From: Labrys wisconsinensis
GTDB taxonomy: Bacteria; Pseudomonadota; Alphaproteobacteria; Rhizobiales; Labraceae
Length of the DNA: 64,000 nucleotides
Direction of reading: 5' to 3'
Assembly (NCBI RefSeq): GCF_030814995.1
Contig: NZ_JAUSVX010000006.1
Coordinates: 124,001 to 188,000 of the forward strand
Part shown: piece by piece, positions 9,104 to 17,439 of the stretch
Position numbering within the stretch: position 1 is the stretch's first letter
Layout of the letters: each line of letters starts with the position of its first letter
Program-made: the position numbers and the translations under genes
Notes under the pieces: model-generated
Database searches by the model: none
Told to the model about the DNA's origin: nothing
The model's input: the letters and a program-made list of their open reading frames with translations, nothing else

Positions 9104-9147
9104 TTGATGGTCCAACGAATTTATGGATAGATCGCGACAACTGTCAA
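9104..9147 (-). promoter_or_regulatory. Promoter and operator copy A before the BMP operon
   Basis: On the minus strand a TTGACA -35 box (9147-9142) is followed by TAAATT at about 9123-9118 as a possible -10. Overlapping and downstream is the 15-mer TTGATGGTCCAACGA (plus strand, 9104-9118). This is a variant of the motif found at 9281, 13057 and 13221 (consensus TTGATGnTCnnACnA). Its place across the start region suggests repression. The binding protein is inferred to be the MarR regulator encoded at 11761-12315. Confidence 0.5.
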
Positions 9148-9253
9148 TCCACGGCTTCGCTCAAGTTTTAGGCTCGTTCGCGCTAAACTCCCGGTATTAT
9201 GCCGGAATATCGGGCTCATCGGATGCTCGCCTCGACGCGAGCCGCCTTGCCGC

Positions 9254-9295
9254 TTGACACCGGCCCCGCCGCGCGGATTGTTGATGCTCGAACAA
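9254..9295 (+). promoter_or_regulatory. Promoter and operator copy B before the PF06684 genes
   Basis: TTGACA at 9254-9259 is a good -35 box. The 15-mer TTGATGCTCGAACAA at 9281-9295 begins 21 bases after it, over the expected -10 region. A GGAGG ribosome binding site (9301-9305) follows directly and then the ATG at 9312, so the untranslated leader must be short. Confidence 0.55.
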
Positions 9296-9311
9296 AAAAT
9301 GGAGGCCGACC

Positions 9312-9896
9312 ATGCCGGAGCCGGCGGTGCGGAAATACGTGGTGCAGGTGGAGGAGATCTTTCACGAGGGCGGGCCGCCCGTCGTCGAGCCGGCGCGCCG
9401 CGCCGCGGTCCTGGCCGTGATCGACAACCCGTTCGCCGGCCGCTATGTCGAGGACATCCAGGGCTTCATGGAGGACCTGAAGCCGCTCGGCCTGGAAATG
9501 GCACGGCGGCTGATCGAGGCGCTCGGCGGCGACCCCGCCCGCATCGAAGGCTACGGCAAGGGCGCCATCGTCGGCGCCGCCGGCGAGCTCGAGCATGCCG
9601 CGCTCTGGCACAATCCCGGCGGCTATGCCATGCGCGAGCGGCTGGGGGGAGCCAAGGCGATCGTGCCCTCGACCAAGAAGGTCGGCGGTCCCGGCACGCG
9701 GCTCGACGTGCCGATCACCCATGTCGATGCCTCCTATGTCCGCAGCCATTTCGACGCGGTCGAGGTCGGCCTCGCCGACGCCCCGCGCGCCGGGGAGATG
9801 GTGGTGGCGCTGGCGATGACCACCGGTCCCAGGGTGCATGCGCGGGTCGGCGGGCTCAAGGCCAGCGAGATCAAGGGCGAGGACGGGCTGCGATGA
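9312..9896 (+). CDS. Amino acid synthesis family protein (PF06684), copy 1
   Basis: A 194-residue protein of the PF06684 family (formerly DUF1185, 'amino acid synthesis'). The name is historical and no reaction is firmly known. Conserved blocks seen are IDNPFAGRYVEDI (about 36-48), YGKGAIVGAAGELEHAA (about 76-92), and VPSTKKVGGPGTRLDVPI followed by YVRSHFD. A GGAGG site lies upstream of the ATG. It overlaps the second copy by four bases. Context with an amidohydrolase and an isochorismatase-fold hydrolase suggests a part in breakdown of a nitrogen compound. Confidence 0.85.
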   Translation: MPEPAVRKYVVQVEEIFHEGGPPVVEPARRAAVLAVIDNPFAGRYVEDIQGFMEDLKPLGLEMARRLIEALGGDPARIEGYGKGAIVGAAGELEHAALWHNPGGYAMRERLGGAKAIVPSTKKVGGPGTRLDVPITHVDASYVRSHFDAVEVGLADAPRAGEMVVALAMTTGPRVHARVGGLKASEIKGEDGLR

Positions 9897-10480
9897 GCGC
9901 GCATATCCGCCGGATCCTCACCACCGTCGAGGAGACGCTGATCGAGGGCGGCCGGCCGGTCGACCCGCCGGTGCGCCGTGCCGTCTGCGCGGCGGTGATC
10001 CGCAACCCCTTCGCCGGCCGCTTCGTGGAGGACCTGTCCAGCCTCAGCGAGATCGGCGCCGAGCTCGGCGATCTGCTGCCGCGCCGCGCCGTGGCGGCGC
10101 TGCGCCAGGCCGGCGGCGCGCCGGTCGAGAGCTTCGGCAAGGCGGCGCTGGTCGGCGAGGACGGCGAGCTCGAGCACGCGGCCGCTATCCTGCATCCTCG
10201 GCTCGGCGCCCCGTTCCGCGACATCCTCGGCGGCGGGGCGGCGCTCATCCCCTCCTCGAAGAAGCGCGGCGGCGTCGGCGCGCCCTTCGACGTGCCGCTC
10301 GGCCACAAGGATGCCGCCCGCGTGCGCAGCCATTTCGACGGCATCGAGGCGCGCGTGCCGGACGGACCGCGGCCCGACGAGATCGTGGTCGCGGTGGCGG
10401 TGGCCGCTTCCGGCCGCCCGCATCCCCGGGTCGGCGGCCTCACCAAGCACGAGATCGAGGGCAAGGACGGCGAGCGCTGA
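9893..10480 (+). CDS. Amino acid synthesis family protein (PF06684), copy 2
   Basis: A 195-residue paralogue of the preceding gene. It repeats the same blocks in order: IRNPFAGRFVEDL, FGKAALVGEDGELEHAA, IPSSKKRGGVGAPFDVPL and RVRSHFDGIEARVPDGPRPDE. The ATG lies in an ATGA overlap with copy 1, so the two products are likely made together and may form a mixed oligomer. The pair looks like an old tandem duplication, since the copies differ at many positions. Function is unknown. Confidence 0.85.
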   Translation: MSAHIRRILTTVEETLIEGGRPVDPPVRRAVCAAVIRNPFAGRFVEDLSSLSEIGAELGDLLPRRAVAALRQAGGAPVESFGKAALVGEDGELEHAAAILHPRLGAPFRDILGGGAALIPSSKKRGGVGAPFDVPLGHKDAARVRSHFDGIEARVPDGPRPDEIVVAVAVAASGRPHPRVGGLTKHEIEGKDGER

Positions 10481-10522
10481 GGGGGCGCCGTTCCCCTCGT
10501 TCCGAAGGGGGCTTCGTATATT

Positions 10523-11725
10523 CTATGAGCCGGCAACGATCTCCGGCACGCGCCCGGCCGGCGGCGTGTTGCGGCTGCGGCCGGTGCGCGCCACGCCGTC
10601 GACCATCACCATGCCGATTCCCGGCAGGTTGCCCTTGGCGATGCTGTCGAGGAAGCCCTCGCCCGCCCCGCCCATCGCCTGGTCCATGAAGACGAGGTCG
10701 GCCGCCCGGCCTTCGGCGATCACGCCCCGGTCTGCGAGGCCGCGCACGTCAGCCGCGTTGCCGGTGGCGAAGCAGAAGGCGACCTCCGGGCGCACCCCGC
10801 CGAGCGAAGCCAGCATGGTGATGGTGCGCAGGATGCCGAGCGGCTGCACGCCCGAGCCCGCCGGCGCGTCGGTGCCGAGCACGACGCGCTCGAGCTCGCC
10901 GCGCGCCTTGGCGATGTCGAGCACGAAGAGCCCGGTCCGCAGATTGCCGTTGTGCACGATCTCCAGGGCTCGCGTGCCCTGCTCGCAGACCTGGCGGATC
11001 TCCGCGTCCGGCAGGGCGGTGGGACCGCCATTGACGTGCGCGACGATGTCGGCGTCGACCTCCAGCACCACCTCGGCGCCGATCCGGCCGGAGCCGGGCA
11101 GGGAGGGGCCGCCGGTATGGGTCATCGAGGTCATGCCGTAGCGGCGCGCCCAGGCGACCATCTGCCGTCCCGTCGGCCCGTCCTTGACGCCGCCGAGGCC
11201 GACCTCGCCGATCAGCGTGACGCCGGCCTCGGCGAGCTCGCGGAAATCCGCCTCGACGAGCCCGTGCTCCAGCACGGGCGCGCCGGCCAGGATCTTCATG
11301 CCGCCCGGCCGGAAATTGGCGAAGCTGCGCTGGGCGGCGATGGCGAGCGCCTTGAGGCCGACGAGGTCGCGCGGGCGGCCGGGCGTATGCACCTCGCCGG
11401 CCGAGACCATGGTGGTGACGCCGCCGTGCAGGCAGGACTCGATCCAGCCGAGCTGGTTCTGGCGCGGCGTCCAGTCGCCGGCGACGGGATGGACGTGGTT
11501 GTCGATCAGGCCGGGCACCACGGCGCTGCCCCGGGCATCGATCACTTCGGTCGCACCGGCGGTGTCGAGATCACCCGCAAAGCCGATCGCCGCGATCCGG
11601 CCGCCGGCGACGACGAGCGTATCGGCGTCGAGGATGGGCTGCTTGAGATCGCCGCTGAGCATGAGGCCGATATTGCGGATCACCAGCTTCTCGGCGGCGG
11701 TCGGCGCCTGATCGCCGTGGGACAT
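10523..11725 (-). CDS. Amidohydrolase, enamidase-like
   Basis: A 400-residue metal-dependent amidohydrolase (PF01979 superfamily). It has the N-terminal beta domain, the metal motif LIDNHVHP near residue 75, and later histidines in SMTHTGG and VAHVNGGPTA, with the catalytic aspartate in LGTDAPAG. The EVGLGG and HVNGGPTA blocks recall enamidase of nicotinate fermentation, which opens a six-membered cyclic amide, but this is a resemblance from memory. It is the last gene of the minus-strand set isochorismatase - marR - amidohydrolase and probably hydrolyses a cyclic amide intermediate. Confidence 0.82.
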   Translation of the reverse strand: MSHGDQAPTAAEKLVIRNIGLMLSGDLKQPILDADTLVVAGGRIAAIGFAGDLDTAGATEVIDARGSAVVPGLIDNHVHPVAGDWTPRQNQLGWIESCLHGGVTTMVSAGEVHTPGRPRDLVGLKALAIAAQRSFANFRPGGMKILAGAPVLEHGLVEADFRELAEAGVTLIGEVGLGGVKDGPTGRQMVAWARRYGMTSMTHTGGPSLPGSGRIGAEVVLEVDADIVAHVNGGPTALPDAEIRQVCEQGTRALEIVHNGNLRTGLFVLDIAKARGELERVVLGTDAPAGSGVQPLGILRTITMLASLGGVRPEVAFCFATGNAADVRGLADRGVIAEGRAADLVFMDQAMGGAGEGFLDSIAKGNLPGIGMVMVDGVARTGRSRNTPPAGRVPEIVAGS

Positions 11726-11760
11726 GGGTCCAGCTCCTTCGAACGGGGACTTGCGGGGGT

Positions 11761-12315
11761 CTATTCGGACGGGCCGTCCTCGTCCGCGGCGATGCGGCGC
11801 AGGAGCTCGAGCAGCGTCGCCTGCTCGGTCGCCGACAGCGGCGCCAGCAGGCGACGCGCCACCTCCATGCTGCTGTCCAGCCGTTCCAGGCCGTAGCGCA
11901 CGCCATGGGGGGTGAGCGTGATCGTCGCCATGCGCTGATCGGTCTTCGATGGCCGGCGCTCGATCAGGCCGCGCTTCAGGAGGGCGCGCACGACCAGGCT
12001 GATGGTGGAGGGGTCCATCCGCGTCAGCCGGCCGAGATGGTTCTGCGACACCTCGCCATATCGCAGGATGGTGGCGATCGCCGCGTGCTGGGTCGGCGTC
12101 AGATCGTCACCCGCCATCACCTCCTGGAAGCAGGCGGTGGCGCGCTGATGGGCGCGTCGGATGATGTGGGCCGGGTGGTGGTCCAGGCTGTAGCCGGTGC
12201 GGGCGTAATAGGCCAGGATCTCCTCGCGGCTGAGCGGCGCTGCCGGCTCCGGAGCGTCCTGCTCGGGCAGGGATGCCGGGTCGGCGTCGGCCTCTTTGGT
12301 CATTGCATGGTCCAT
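11761..12315 (-). CDS. MarR family transcriptional regulator
   Basis: About 184 residues, with a winged helix-turn-helix in the centre (TPTQHAAIATILRYGEVSQN, then LTRMDPSTISLVVRALLKRG, then RRPSKTDQRMATITLT as the wing) and helical dimerisation segments at both ends. The N-terminal 30 residues are acidic and probably disordered. The start is unsure: ATG at 12315 is the first that clears the upstream gene, ATG 12303 is also possible, and neither has a good ribosome binding site. It lies inside the catabolic cluster and is the best candidate to bind the four TTGATGnTCnnACnA sites at 9104, 9281, 13057 and 13221. Confidence 0.88.
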   Translation of the reverse strand: MDHAMTKEADADPASLPEQDAPEPAAPLSREEILAYYARTGYSLDHHPAHIIRRAHQRATACFQEVMAGDDLTPTQHAAIATILRYGEVSQNHLGRLTRMDPSTISLVVRALLKRGLIERRPSKTDQRMATITLTPHGVRYGLERLDSSMEVARRLLAPLSATEQATLLELLRRIAADEDGPSE

Positions 12316-12352
12316 TCGGTCACGGTTCCGCGGCGGGGAAGGGATCGCCCGC

Positions 12353-12997
12353 TCACGCCGCGACCTCGGCATTGCGCAGGCTGGAGCCGCCGCGCAGCGC
12401 CGCGATCACCGCCGCCGCGTCGCTGACCACGCCGAAATGGGTGGCGATGTCGTAGAGCGAGCTCGCCTGCTCGCGTGCCCCGGTGGCCGCGCAGCAATCG
12501 CTCGGCACCACCACCGCGTAGCCGTGGAAGAAGGCGTCGTGCACGGTCGAGCGCACGCAGATATTGGTGACGACCCCGAACACGATCAGCTGGTCGACCA
12601 TCAGGTCCTTCAGCGTCAGGTCCAGGTCCGTCTGGAAGAAGGCGGAATAGCGCCGCTTGATGAGGTGGATCTCGTCGTCCCGCGCCCCGAGGTCCTCGAT
12701 GATCTCGGTCGCCCAGGTGCCTTCGACCGCGTGCGGCGTGCGCTTCACCCATTCCCGGTCGCGCCGGACATTGCCGCGGTGGGCATCGTGCACCCAGATC
12801 ACCGGCACGCCGGCCTCGCGCGCCGCTGCTATCACGGCGCGTTGGCCGGGAACCAGCGCCTCGTAGCCGGGCAGGACCATCCTGCCGCCCGGCTTGCAGA
12901 ACTCGTTGATCATGTCGACGACGATCACCGCCGTGCGCGCCGGATCGAGCACGACCGGCTCGTCCTGGCGATGGGCGGAAAACACGTCCACGGGCAT
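12353..12997 (-). CDS. Isochorismatase-fold cysteine hydrolase
   Basis: A 214-residue hydrolase with the full catalytic triad of the family: Asp28 in VIVVDMINEF, Lys114 in HLIKRRYSAF and Cys147 in GVVTNICVRST, with the usual cis-peptide VV before it. Members include nicotinamidase, maleamate amidohydrolase and ureidoacrylate hydrolase, all releasing ammonia from an amide. The ATG at 12997 has AAGGAG seven bases upstream; the longer upstream frame has no similarity. First gene of the minus-strand operon behind operator copy C. An amide from N-heterocycle breakdown is the likely substrate, by context only. Confidence 0.87.
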   Translation of the reverse strand: MPVDVFSAHRQDEPVVLDPARTAVIVVDMINEFCKPGGRMVLPGYEALVPGQRAVIAAAREAGVPVIWVHDAHRGNVRRDREWVKRTPHAVEGTWATEIIEDLGARDDEIHLIKRRYSAFFQTDLDLTLKDLMVDQLIVFGVVTNICVRSTVHDAFFHGYAVVVPSDCCAATGAREQASSLYDIATHFGVVSDAAAVIAALRGGSSLRNAEVAA

Positions 12998-13056
12998 GGC
13001 AGCGCTCCTTCTGGCTGCAGCGCCGGCCGACGGCGATCCCGGGCCGGAGATATTCA

Positions 13057-13094
13057 TTGATGATCATACAAAACTCAAGGTCCGGCAAAGTCAA
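13057..13094 (-). promoter_or_regulatory. Promoter and operator copy C before the isochorismatase operon
   Basis: On the minus strand, TTGACT (13094-13089) is a -35 box. Seventeen bases on lies TTGTAT (13071-13066), a weak -10 that is itself the edge of the 15-mer TTGATGATCATACAA (plus strand, 13057-13071). The same 15 bases occur, exactly, in inverted orientation at 13221-13235. Confidence 0.6.
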
Positions 13095-13192
13095 CCCGCT
13101 CCCGGAATCGCTCTGCTCGAAGGCGATGGAAATCCGGAGTTTTGCTCGAATTCATGCAAGTACTGCCCATTTTCGCGGCAGGAACGGTCGGC

Positions 13193-13235
13193 TTGACAAG
13201 TCGCGGACACACGGTCTTGATTGTATGATCATCAA
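13193..13235 (+). promoter_or_regulatory. Promoter and operator copy D before the sugar ABC operon
   Basis: TTGACA (13193-13198) is a consensus -35 box. The 15-mer TTGTATGATCATCAA at 13221-13235 is the exact reverse complement of copy C and covers or directly follows the -10 region. The transcript would carry a leader of about 55 bases before the ATG at 13291. Confidence 0.6.
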
Positions 13236-13290
13236 CGAAGTGATCGCGGTCCGCCCAGCGGATCAAGCGACCGGGATAGAGGGGTCCTCC

Positions 13291-14628
13291 ATGGCTGTTC
13301 CATCCTGCAGCCCGCCTGTGCGGCTGCGTCTCGCCGTCCTCGGGCTCGCCGCCGCGCTCGCCTTCGCGCCGGCGGCCGCGTCGGCCGACGGCATCGTGCT
13401 GAAGGTCTTCGGCGGCTCCTCGCTCGACGTGCTGGCCCCGCGCCAGGCGCCGGACGAGCAGAAGAAGATCCAGCAGGCGGTGTTCGACGGCTTCCTCAAG
13501 AGCCATCCCGAGGTCTCGGCCATCGAGTGGGATGCCCAGGGCCCGCAATCGGGATCGCTGCAGCGCATGATGACGGCCAAGCTCGCCGGCCAGGAGATCG
13601 ACCTCGTCGCCTGCCCGGCCTTCTGGGTGAACGGCGCCTATGTCCGCCGCGGCCTGCTGAAGCCGATCGGCGAGGAGATCAAGCCCTTCGCCGCCAATAT
13701 CGACCCGATCTCGCTCGACGCCTTCACCAATGGCGGCAAGGTCTACGGCGTGCCGATCAGCACCCTGTCGACCTCGACCGTCTTCTACAACGCCGACCTG
13801 TTCAAGAAGCTCGGCATCCCCGTGCCACCGAGCTATGACGACCTCAAGGCCGCCGTGCCGAAGCTAAAGGCCGCCGGTGTCATCCCGATGCTGCACCAGG
13901 GCGCCAATGCCCCGCTCTGGCCGATGTGGTTCTTCGAGACGCTGGCGCAGGCCTCGGGCGACGCGGTCGGCGTGACGCAGACCAACCTCGCCGGCAAGAC
14001 CCGGTTCGACGATCCCGTCGACGTCGAGGCCTTCCGGCTGATCAAGCAATGGGTCGACGACGGCATCCTGTCCAAGGATTCGCTGTCGGTCGACCAGGAG
14101 GGCATGCGCGCCGCCTTCGCCAGCGGCAAGAGCGCCATGTATTATGGCGGCACCTGGGAGGTGCCCTCGCTGAAGGAGAGCGTCAAGAGCTTCACCTGGG
14201 GCGTGTTCGCCTTCCCGAAGATGCCGGGCACGCCGGGCGCGCCCAGGCATGGCGGCGGCGCCGACAACGGCATCTGCCTGTCCTCGAGCATCCCTGCGGA
14301 GAAGGTGAAGCCGGCGCTCGACTTCGTCGCCTATCTCAGCCAGCCGGCGGTCGCCCGGCTCTATCTCGAGCCCGAGGAGCCGATCGCCACCTCGATCAAG
14401 GGCGTGGAGGGCATCGACACGCCCTATGCCCGCGACCTCCGGGCCACGGCCTTCCCCAACACCATCAAGTTTCTCGACTGGATCTGGCCGTCCGAGGTTG
14501 CCACCGCCACCGCATCGGCCATCGCCGGCGTGGTCGGCGGCACCCTGAGCCCCGAGGACGCGGCCAAATCGGTGCAGACGACGTTCCAGACGCTGGTCGA
14601 CGACGGCAACTGGCCGCCCAAGGACTGA
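13291..14628 (+). CDS. ABC sugar-binding protein (extracellular solute-binding family 1)
   Basis: A 445-residue periplasmic binding protein of the MalE/UgpB type. A Sec signal peptide occupies about residues 1-33 and ends at AAASA-DG. Typical blocks are VYGVPISTLSTSTVFYNADLFKKLG and SGKSAMYYGGTWEVP. The frame is open further upstream, but the ATG at 13291 is preceded by a GAGGGG site and starts the signal peptide. It heads a seven-gene operon with two MalF/MalG-type permeases and four sugar-modifying enzymes, so the ligand is probably a sugar, polyol or cyclitol. Confidence 0.9.
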   Translation: MAVPSCSPPVRLRLAVLGLAAALAFAPAAASADGIVLKVFGGSSLDVLAPRQAPDEQKKIQQAVFDGFLKSHPEVSAIEWDAQGPQSGSLQRMMTAKLAGQEIDLVACPAFWVNGAYVRRGLLKPIGEEIKPFAANIDPISLDAFTNGGKVYGVPISTLSTSTVFYNADLFKKLGIPVPPSYDDLKAAVPKLKAAGVIPMLHQGANAPLWPMWFFETLAQASGDAVGVTQTNLAGKTRFDDPVDVEAFRLIKQWVDDGILSKDSLSVDQEGMRAAFASGKSAMYYGGTWEVPSLKESVKSFTWGVFAFPKMPGTPGAPRHGGGADNGICLSSSIPAEKVKPALDFVAYLSQPAVARLYLEPEEPIATSIKGVEGIDTPYARDLRATAFPNTIKFLDWIWPSEVATATASAIAGVVGGTLSPEDAAKSVQTTFQTLVDDGNWPPKD

Positions 14629-14649
14629 GCGTCTTGCCCAGGAGACATC

Positions 14650-14673
14650 CCGGCCGGACAAAGCTCCGGCCGG
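14650..14673 (+). other. Hairpin after the sugar-binding protein gene
   Basis: A perfect 9-base-pair stem (14650-14658 with 14665-14673) with a 6-base loop lies between the binding-protein gene and the isomerase gene. No T-tract follows. It has the same place and likely role as the hairpin at 7991-8026 in the BMP operon: partial attenuation or message protection, by inference. Confidence 0.55.
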
Positions 14674-14698
14674 TGCGCATTCGACCCGGAGCACACCC

Positions 14699-15640
14699 AT
14701 GACGGCATCGCGCGCCGACCGCCAGCGCTTCTCGATCGGCTATCACCTCAACAGCTGGGACCTGACCGGCCAGCCCCTGCGCCCGGCGCTCGACTTCCTG
14801 GCCGCTCAGGGCTTCGGCTGGTTCGAGATCCTGGCCTTCACCAGCCTGTCCGACCAGTTCGCGCGCAAATACATGCAGCTCGGCAACCTCGCGCCGCCCG
14901 GCGTCACCACCGACACCGACATCCTGCGCCGCTTCGCCCTCCTGTCGGAGGCCCAGAGCGCGCTGGGCATCCGCCTGTCCTCGCTCTATGTCAACGCCAC
15001 CTTCGTCAACCCCGTGGCCTGGGCCTACGAGCGTGACGTGCTGGTGGCGCTCGCCCGCCTGCTCAAGGGGTTCGGCGCGCCGGTGCTGGTGCTCGGCGGC
15101 GGCCCGTCGGAAGCCTCCGGCAACCGGCACGGGCCGCAGGACTACAAGGATTTCTGCCGCGCGCTCGAGGATATCGGCCGGCGCACCGCCGATCTCGGCG
15201 TCGCCACCGTCTACCATCCGCATCTCGACACGTTCATCGAGCGGCGCGACCAGCTCGACCGCATGATGGACGAGCTCGACACCAGCGTCGCGGGCCTGTG
15301 CATTGATCCCGCCCACCTCGCCCAGACCCATTCCGATCCCGTCGACGCGCTGAAGACCTATGTCTCGGCCGTGCGCTACATGCATTTCAAGGACACCAGG
15401 GTCGACGACAGCCTGGTCGGCCCGGAACGCTACGCCGCCTTCTGCGAGCTCGGCGCCGGCGTGGTCGACCTGGCCGGCCTCGTCGACGTGCTGCTCGACG
15501 CCGACTATCGAGGCCTTGCCATCGTCGAGCTCGACGCCTCGCAGAAGACCGCCGAGCAGAGCACGCTGGAGAGCATCGCCTATCTCCGCGACACGCTCGG
15601 CCTGGCCCTGACGCCGGCGTCGGCCGCCGCCGCGGCATGA
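14699..15640 (+). CDS. Sugar phosphate isomerase/epimerase-like TIM barrel protein (IolE-like)
   Basis: A 313-residue protein of the xylose-isomerase-like TIM barrel superfamily. Probable metal ligands lie in VYHPHLDTFIE, CIDPAHLAQT, HFKDTR and the final IVELDAS strand. The YHPHLDTF and HFKD blocks resemble IolE (inosose dehydratase) and related cyclitol enzymes. The ATG at 14699 has GGAG eight bases upstream. The stop overlaps the first permease start by four bases. With the dehydrogenase and epimerase genes downstream it probably takes part in stepwise conversion of an imported polyol or keto-sugar. Confidence 0.83.
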   Translation: MTASRADRQRFSIGYHLNSWDLTGQPLRPALDFLAAQGFGWFEILAFTSLSDQFARKYMQLGNLAPPGVTTDTDILRRFALLSEAQSALGIRLSSLYVNATFVNPVAWAYERDVLVALARLLKGFGAPVLVLGGGPSEASGNRHGPQDYKDFCRALEDIGRRTADLGVATVYHPHLDTFIERRDQLDRMMDELDTSVAGLCIDPAHLAQTHSDPVDALKTYVSAVRYMHFKDTRVDDSLVGPERYAAFCELGAGVVDLAGLVDVLLDADYRGLAIVELDASQKTAEQSTLESIAYLRDTLGLALTPASAAAAA

Positions 15641-16545
15641 GCGCGCCGGCGGGGCTGCGCCGGTTCCGGCCGGGCGGCGATGCGGCCGCCGCGGCTGCCA
15701 TGCTCGCGCCGGCGGCGGTGCTGTTCGCGCTGTTCTTCGCCTGGCCCTTCCTGCGCGGCCTCTGGATCAGCCTGCAGCGCTGGGACGGCTTCTCCGCGCC
15801 GGTCTTCGTCGGCCTCGCCAATTACCGCCGCCTGGTCCATGACGGCCTGTTCCTGGCCGCGCTCGAGAACAACCTCGTCTTCGTGCTGGCAGTCCTGGTG
15901 CTGAAGAACGGCCTCGGCCTCGGCCTTGCCATGCTGCTCGACCGGGCACTGGTGCTGCGCGGGCTGGTGCGCGCCGCGGTCTTCGTGCCGGTGACCATGT
16001 CCTTCGTCGCGGCCGGGCTGCTCTGGTCCTGGATCTACAATCCGGTGTTCGGCCTGCTCAATGCCGGGCTCGACCTCGTCGGCCTCGGCTCCTGGAAGCG
16101 CTCCTGGCTGGGCGATGCCGACATCGCGCTCTATGCGGTCATCGCCGTCGACGTCTGGAAATGGCTCGGCTTCCACGCGGTGATCTATCTCGCCGGCCTG
16201 CAGACCATTCCGGCCGAGCTCTATGACGCGGCCCGCGTCGACGGCGCCGGCGCGCTCAGGCGCTTCTGGCACGTCACCCTGCCGATGATGGTGCCGATCG
16301 TGCTGATCAACACCATCCTCGGCCTGTCCGGCGCCTTCGTGCGCAATTTCGACATCGTCCAGGTGCTGACCCAGGGCGGTCCCAACCACGCCACCGAGGT
16401 GGTGATGACGCTGATGGTCAAGACCGCCTTCCAGGACGGCAACATGGGCTATGCCAGCGCCATGGGCTATGCGCTGTTCCTGATCGTCGGCCTGGCCTGC
16501 GTCGGGCTGCTCGCCCTGGTGCGGCGCGCGAGGCTGGCGTCGTGA
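15637..16545 (+). CDS. Sugar ABC transporter permease (MalF-type)
   Basis: A 302-residue inner-membrane permease with six predicted hydrophobic segments. The ATPase-contacting EAA-like loop is seen as YDAARVDGAGALRRFWHVTLP, followed by VLINTILGLSGAFVRNFDIVQVLTQGGP. It overlaps both neighbours by four bases. It would pair with the MalG-type permease encoded next. Confidence 0.9.
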   Translation: MSAPAGLRRFRPGGDAAAAAAMLAPAAVLFALFFAWPFLRGLWISLQRWDGFSAPVFVGLANYRRLVHDGLFLAALENNLVFVLAVLVLKNGLGLGLAMLLDRALVLRGLVRAAVFVPVTMSFVAAGLLWSWIYNPVFGLLNAGLDLVGLGSWKRSWLGDADIALYAVIAVDVWKWLGFHAVIYLAGLQTIPAELYDAARVDGAGALRRFWHVTLPMMVPIVLINTILGLSGAFVRNFDIVQVLTQGGPNHATEVVMTLMVKTAFQDGNMGYASAMGYALFLIVGLACVGLLALVRRARLAS

Positions 16546-17438
16546 CCCGGGCGCTGGCCGCCGCGGCATCGCTCCCGGGCCTGCCGGCGCGCCGGCGCCG
16601 CGGCCTGCCCGACATCCGCAGGCTCGGCGAGCTCGCCCTCGTCTACCTCGCGCTCGCCCTGGTGCTGGCGCAGACGCTCTATCCCCTGGCCTGGGTGCTG
16701 TTCGGCTCGCTCAAGGCCAAGGAGGAGATCATCACCAATGTCTGGGGGCCGCCGACCAGCCTCCACTTCGCCAACTATGCGGAGGCCTGGCGCATCGCCG
16801 GCATGGGCGCGCGCGTCGGCAACAGCCTGATCGTCACGGCGGCGGCGCTGGTCCTGCTCGTCGTCGTCGCCACGCCCGCCGCCTATGCGGTGTCGCGGCT
16901 GCGTTTCCCCGGCCGGGCCGCGGTCCTCGCGCTGGTGATCGCGGCCATGCTGGTGCCGCCGCAGGTGATGGCGATCCCCCTGTTCATGACCGCGCGCGAC
17001 CTCGGGCTGATCAACAGCCTGCCGGGCATCGCGGTGATCTACGCCGCCGCGGCCATGCCGCTCTCCATCGTCATCATGCGCGGCTTCTTCCTGTCGCTGC
17101 CGGCCGAGCTCGAGGACGCCGCCCGCATCGACGGCGCGAGCAGGCTGCAGATCCTGGTCCACGTCATGCTGCCGCTGATCCGCCCCGGCCTCGCCCTGGT
17201 GCTGATCTTCGGCTTCATCGAGATCTGGAACGACTTCTTCCTGGCCTTCCTCCTGCTGCGCGAGCCGTCGGTGCAGACCATCCCGCTCGGGCTCGTCGCC
17301 TTCTTCCAGCAATACGGCTCGCTCTGGCACCTCTATTTCGCGGCGCTGACGATCACGACGCTGCCGGTGATCGTCGTCTTCGTGCTGATGCAGCGGCAGT
17401 TCATCGCCGGCCTGACGGCCGGCGCGGTAAAGGCCTGA
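16542..17438 (+). CDS. Sugar ABC transporter permease (MalG-type)
   Basis: A 298-residue permease with six membrane segments and the EAA loop LEDAARIDGASRLQ, continuing LVHVMLPLIRPGLA. The start is the GTG at 16542 in a GTGA overlap with the previous gene. No ATP-binding subunit gene lies anywhere in this operon, so the transporter probably borrows a MsmK/UgpC-like ATPase encoded elsewhere. Confidence 0.9.
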   Translation: MTRALAAAASLPGLPARRRRGLPDIRRLGELALVYLALALVLAQTLYPLAWVLFGSLKAKEEIITNVWGPPTSLHFANYAEAWRIAGMGARVGNSLIVTAAALVLLVVVATPAAYAVSRLRFPGRAAVLALVIAAMLVPPQVMAIPLFMTARDLGLINSLPGIAVIYAAAAMPLSIVIMRGFFLSLPAELEDAARIDGASRLQILVHVMLPLIRPGLALVLIFGFIEIWNDFFLAFLLLREPSVQTIPLGLVAFFQQYGSLWHLYFAALTITTLPVIVVFVLMQRQFIAGLTAGAVKA

Positions 17439-17439
17439 C

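Noticed and set aside
10481-10522. A possible terminator between the PF06684 genes and the amidohydrolase gene
   Set aside because: The stem around CCCCTCG...CGAAGGGG is imperfect, with an unpaired base and no clear T-tract.
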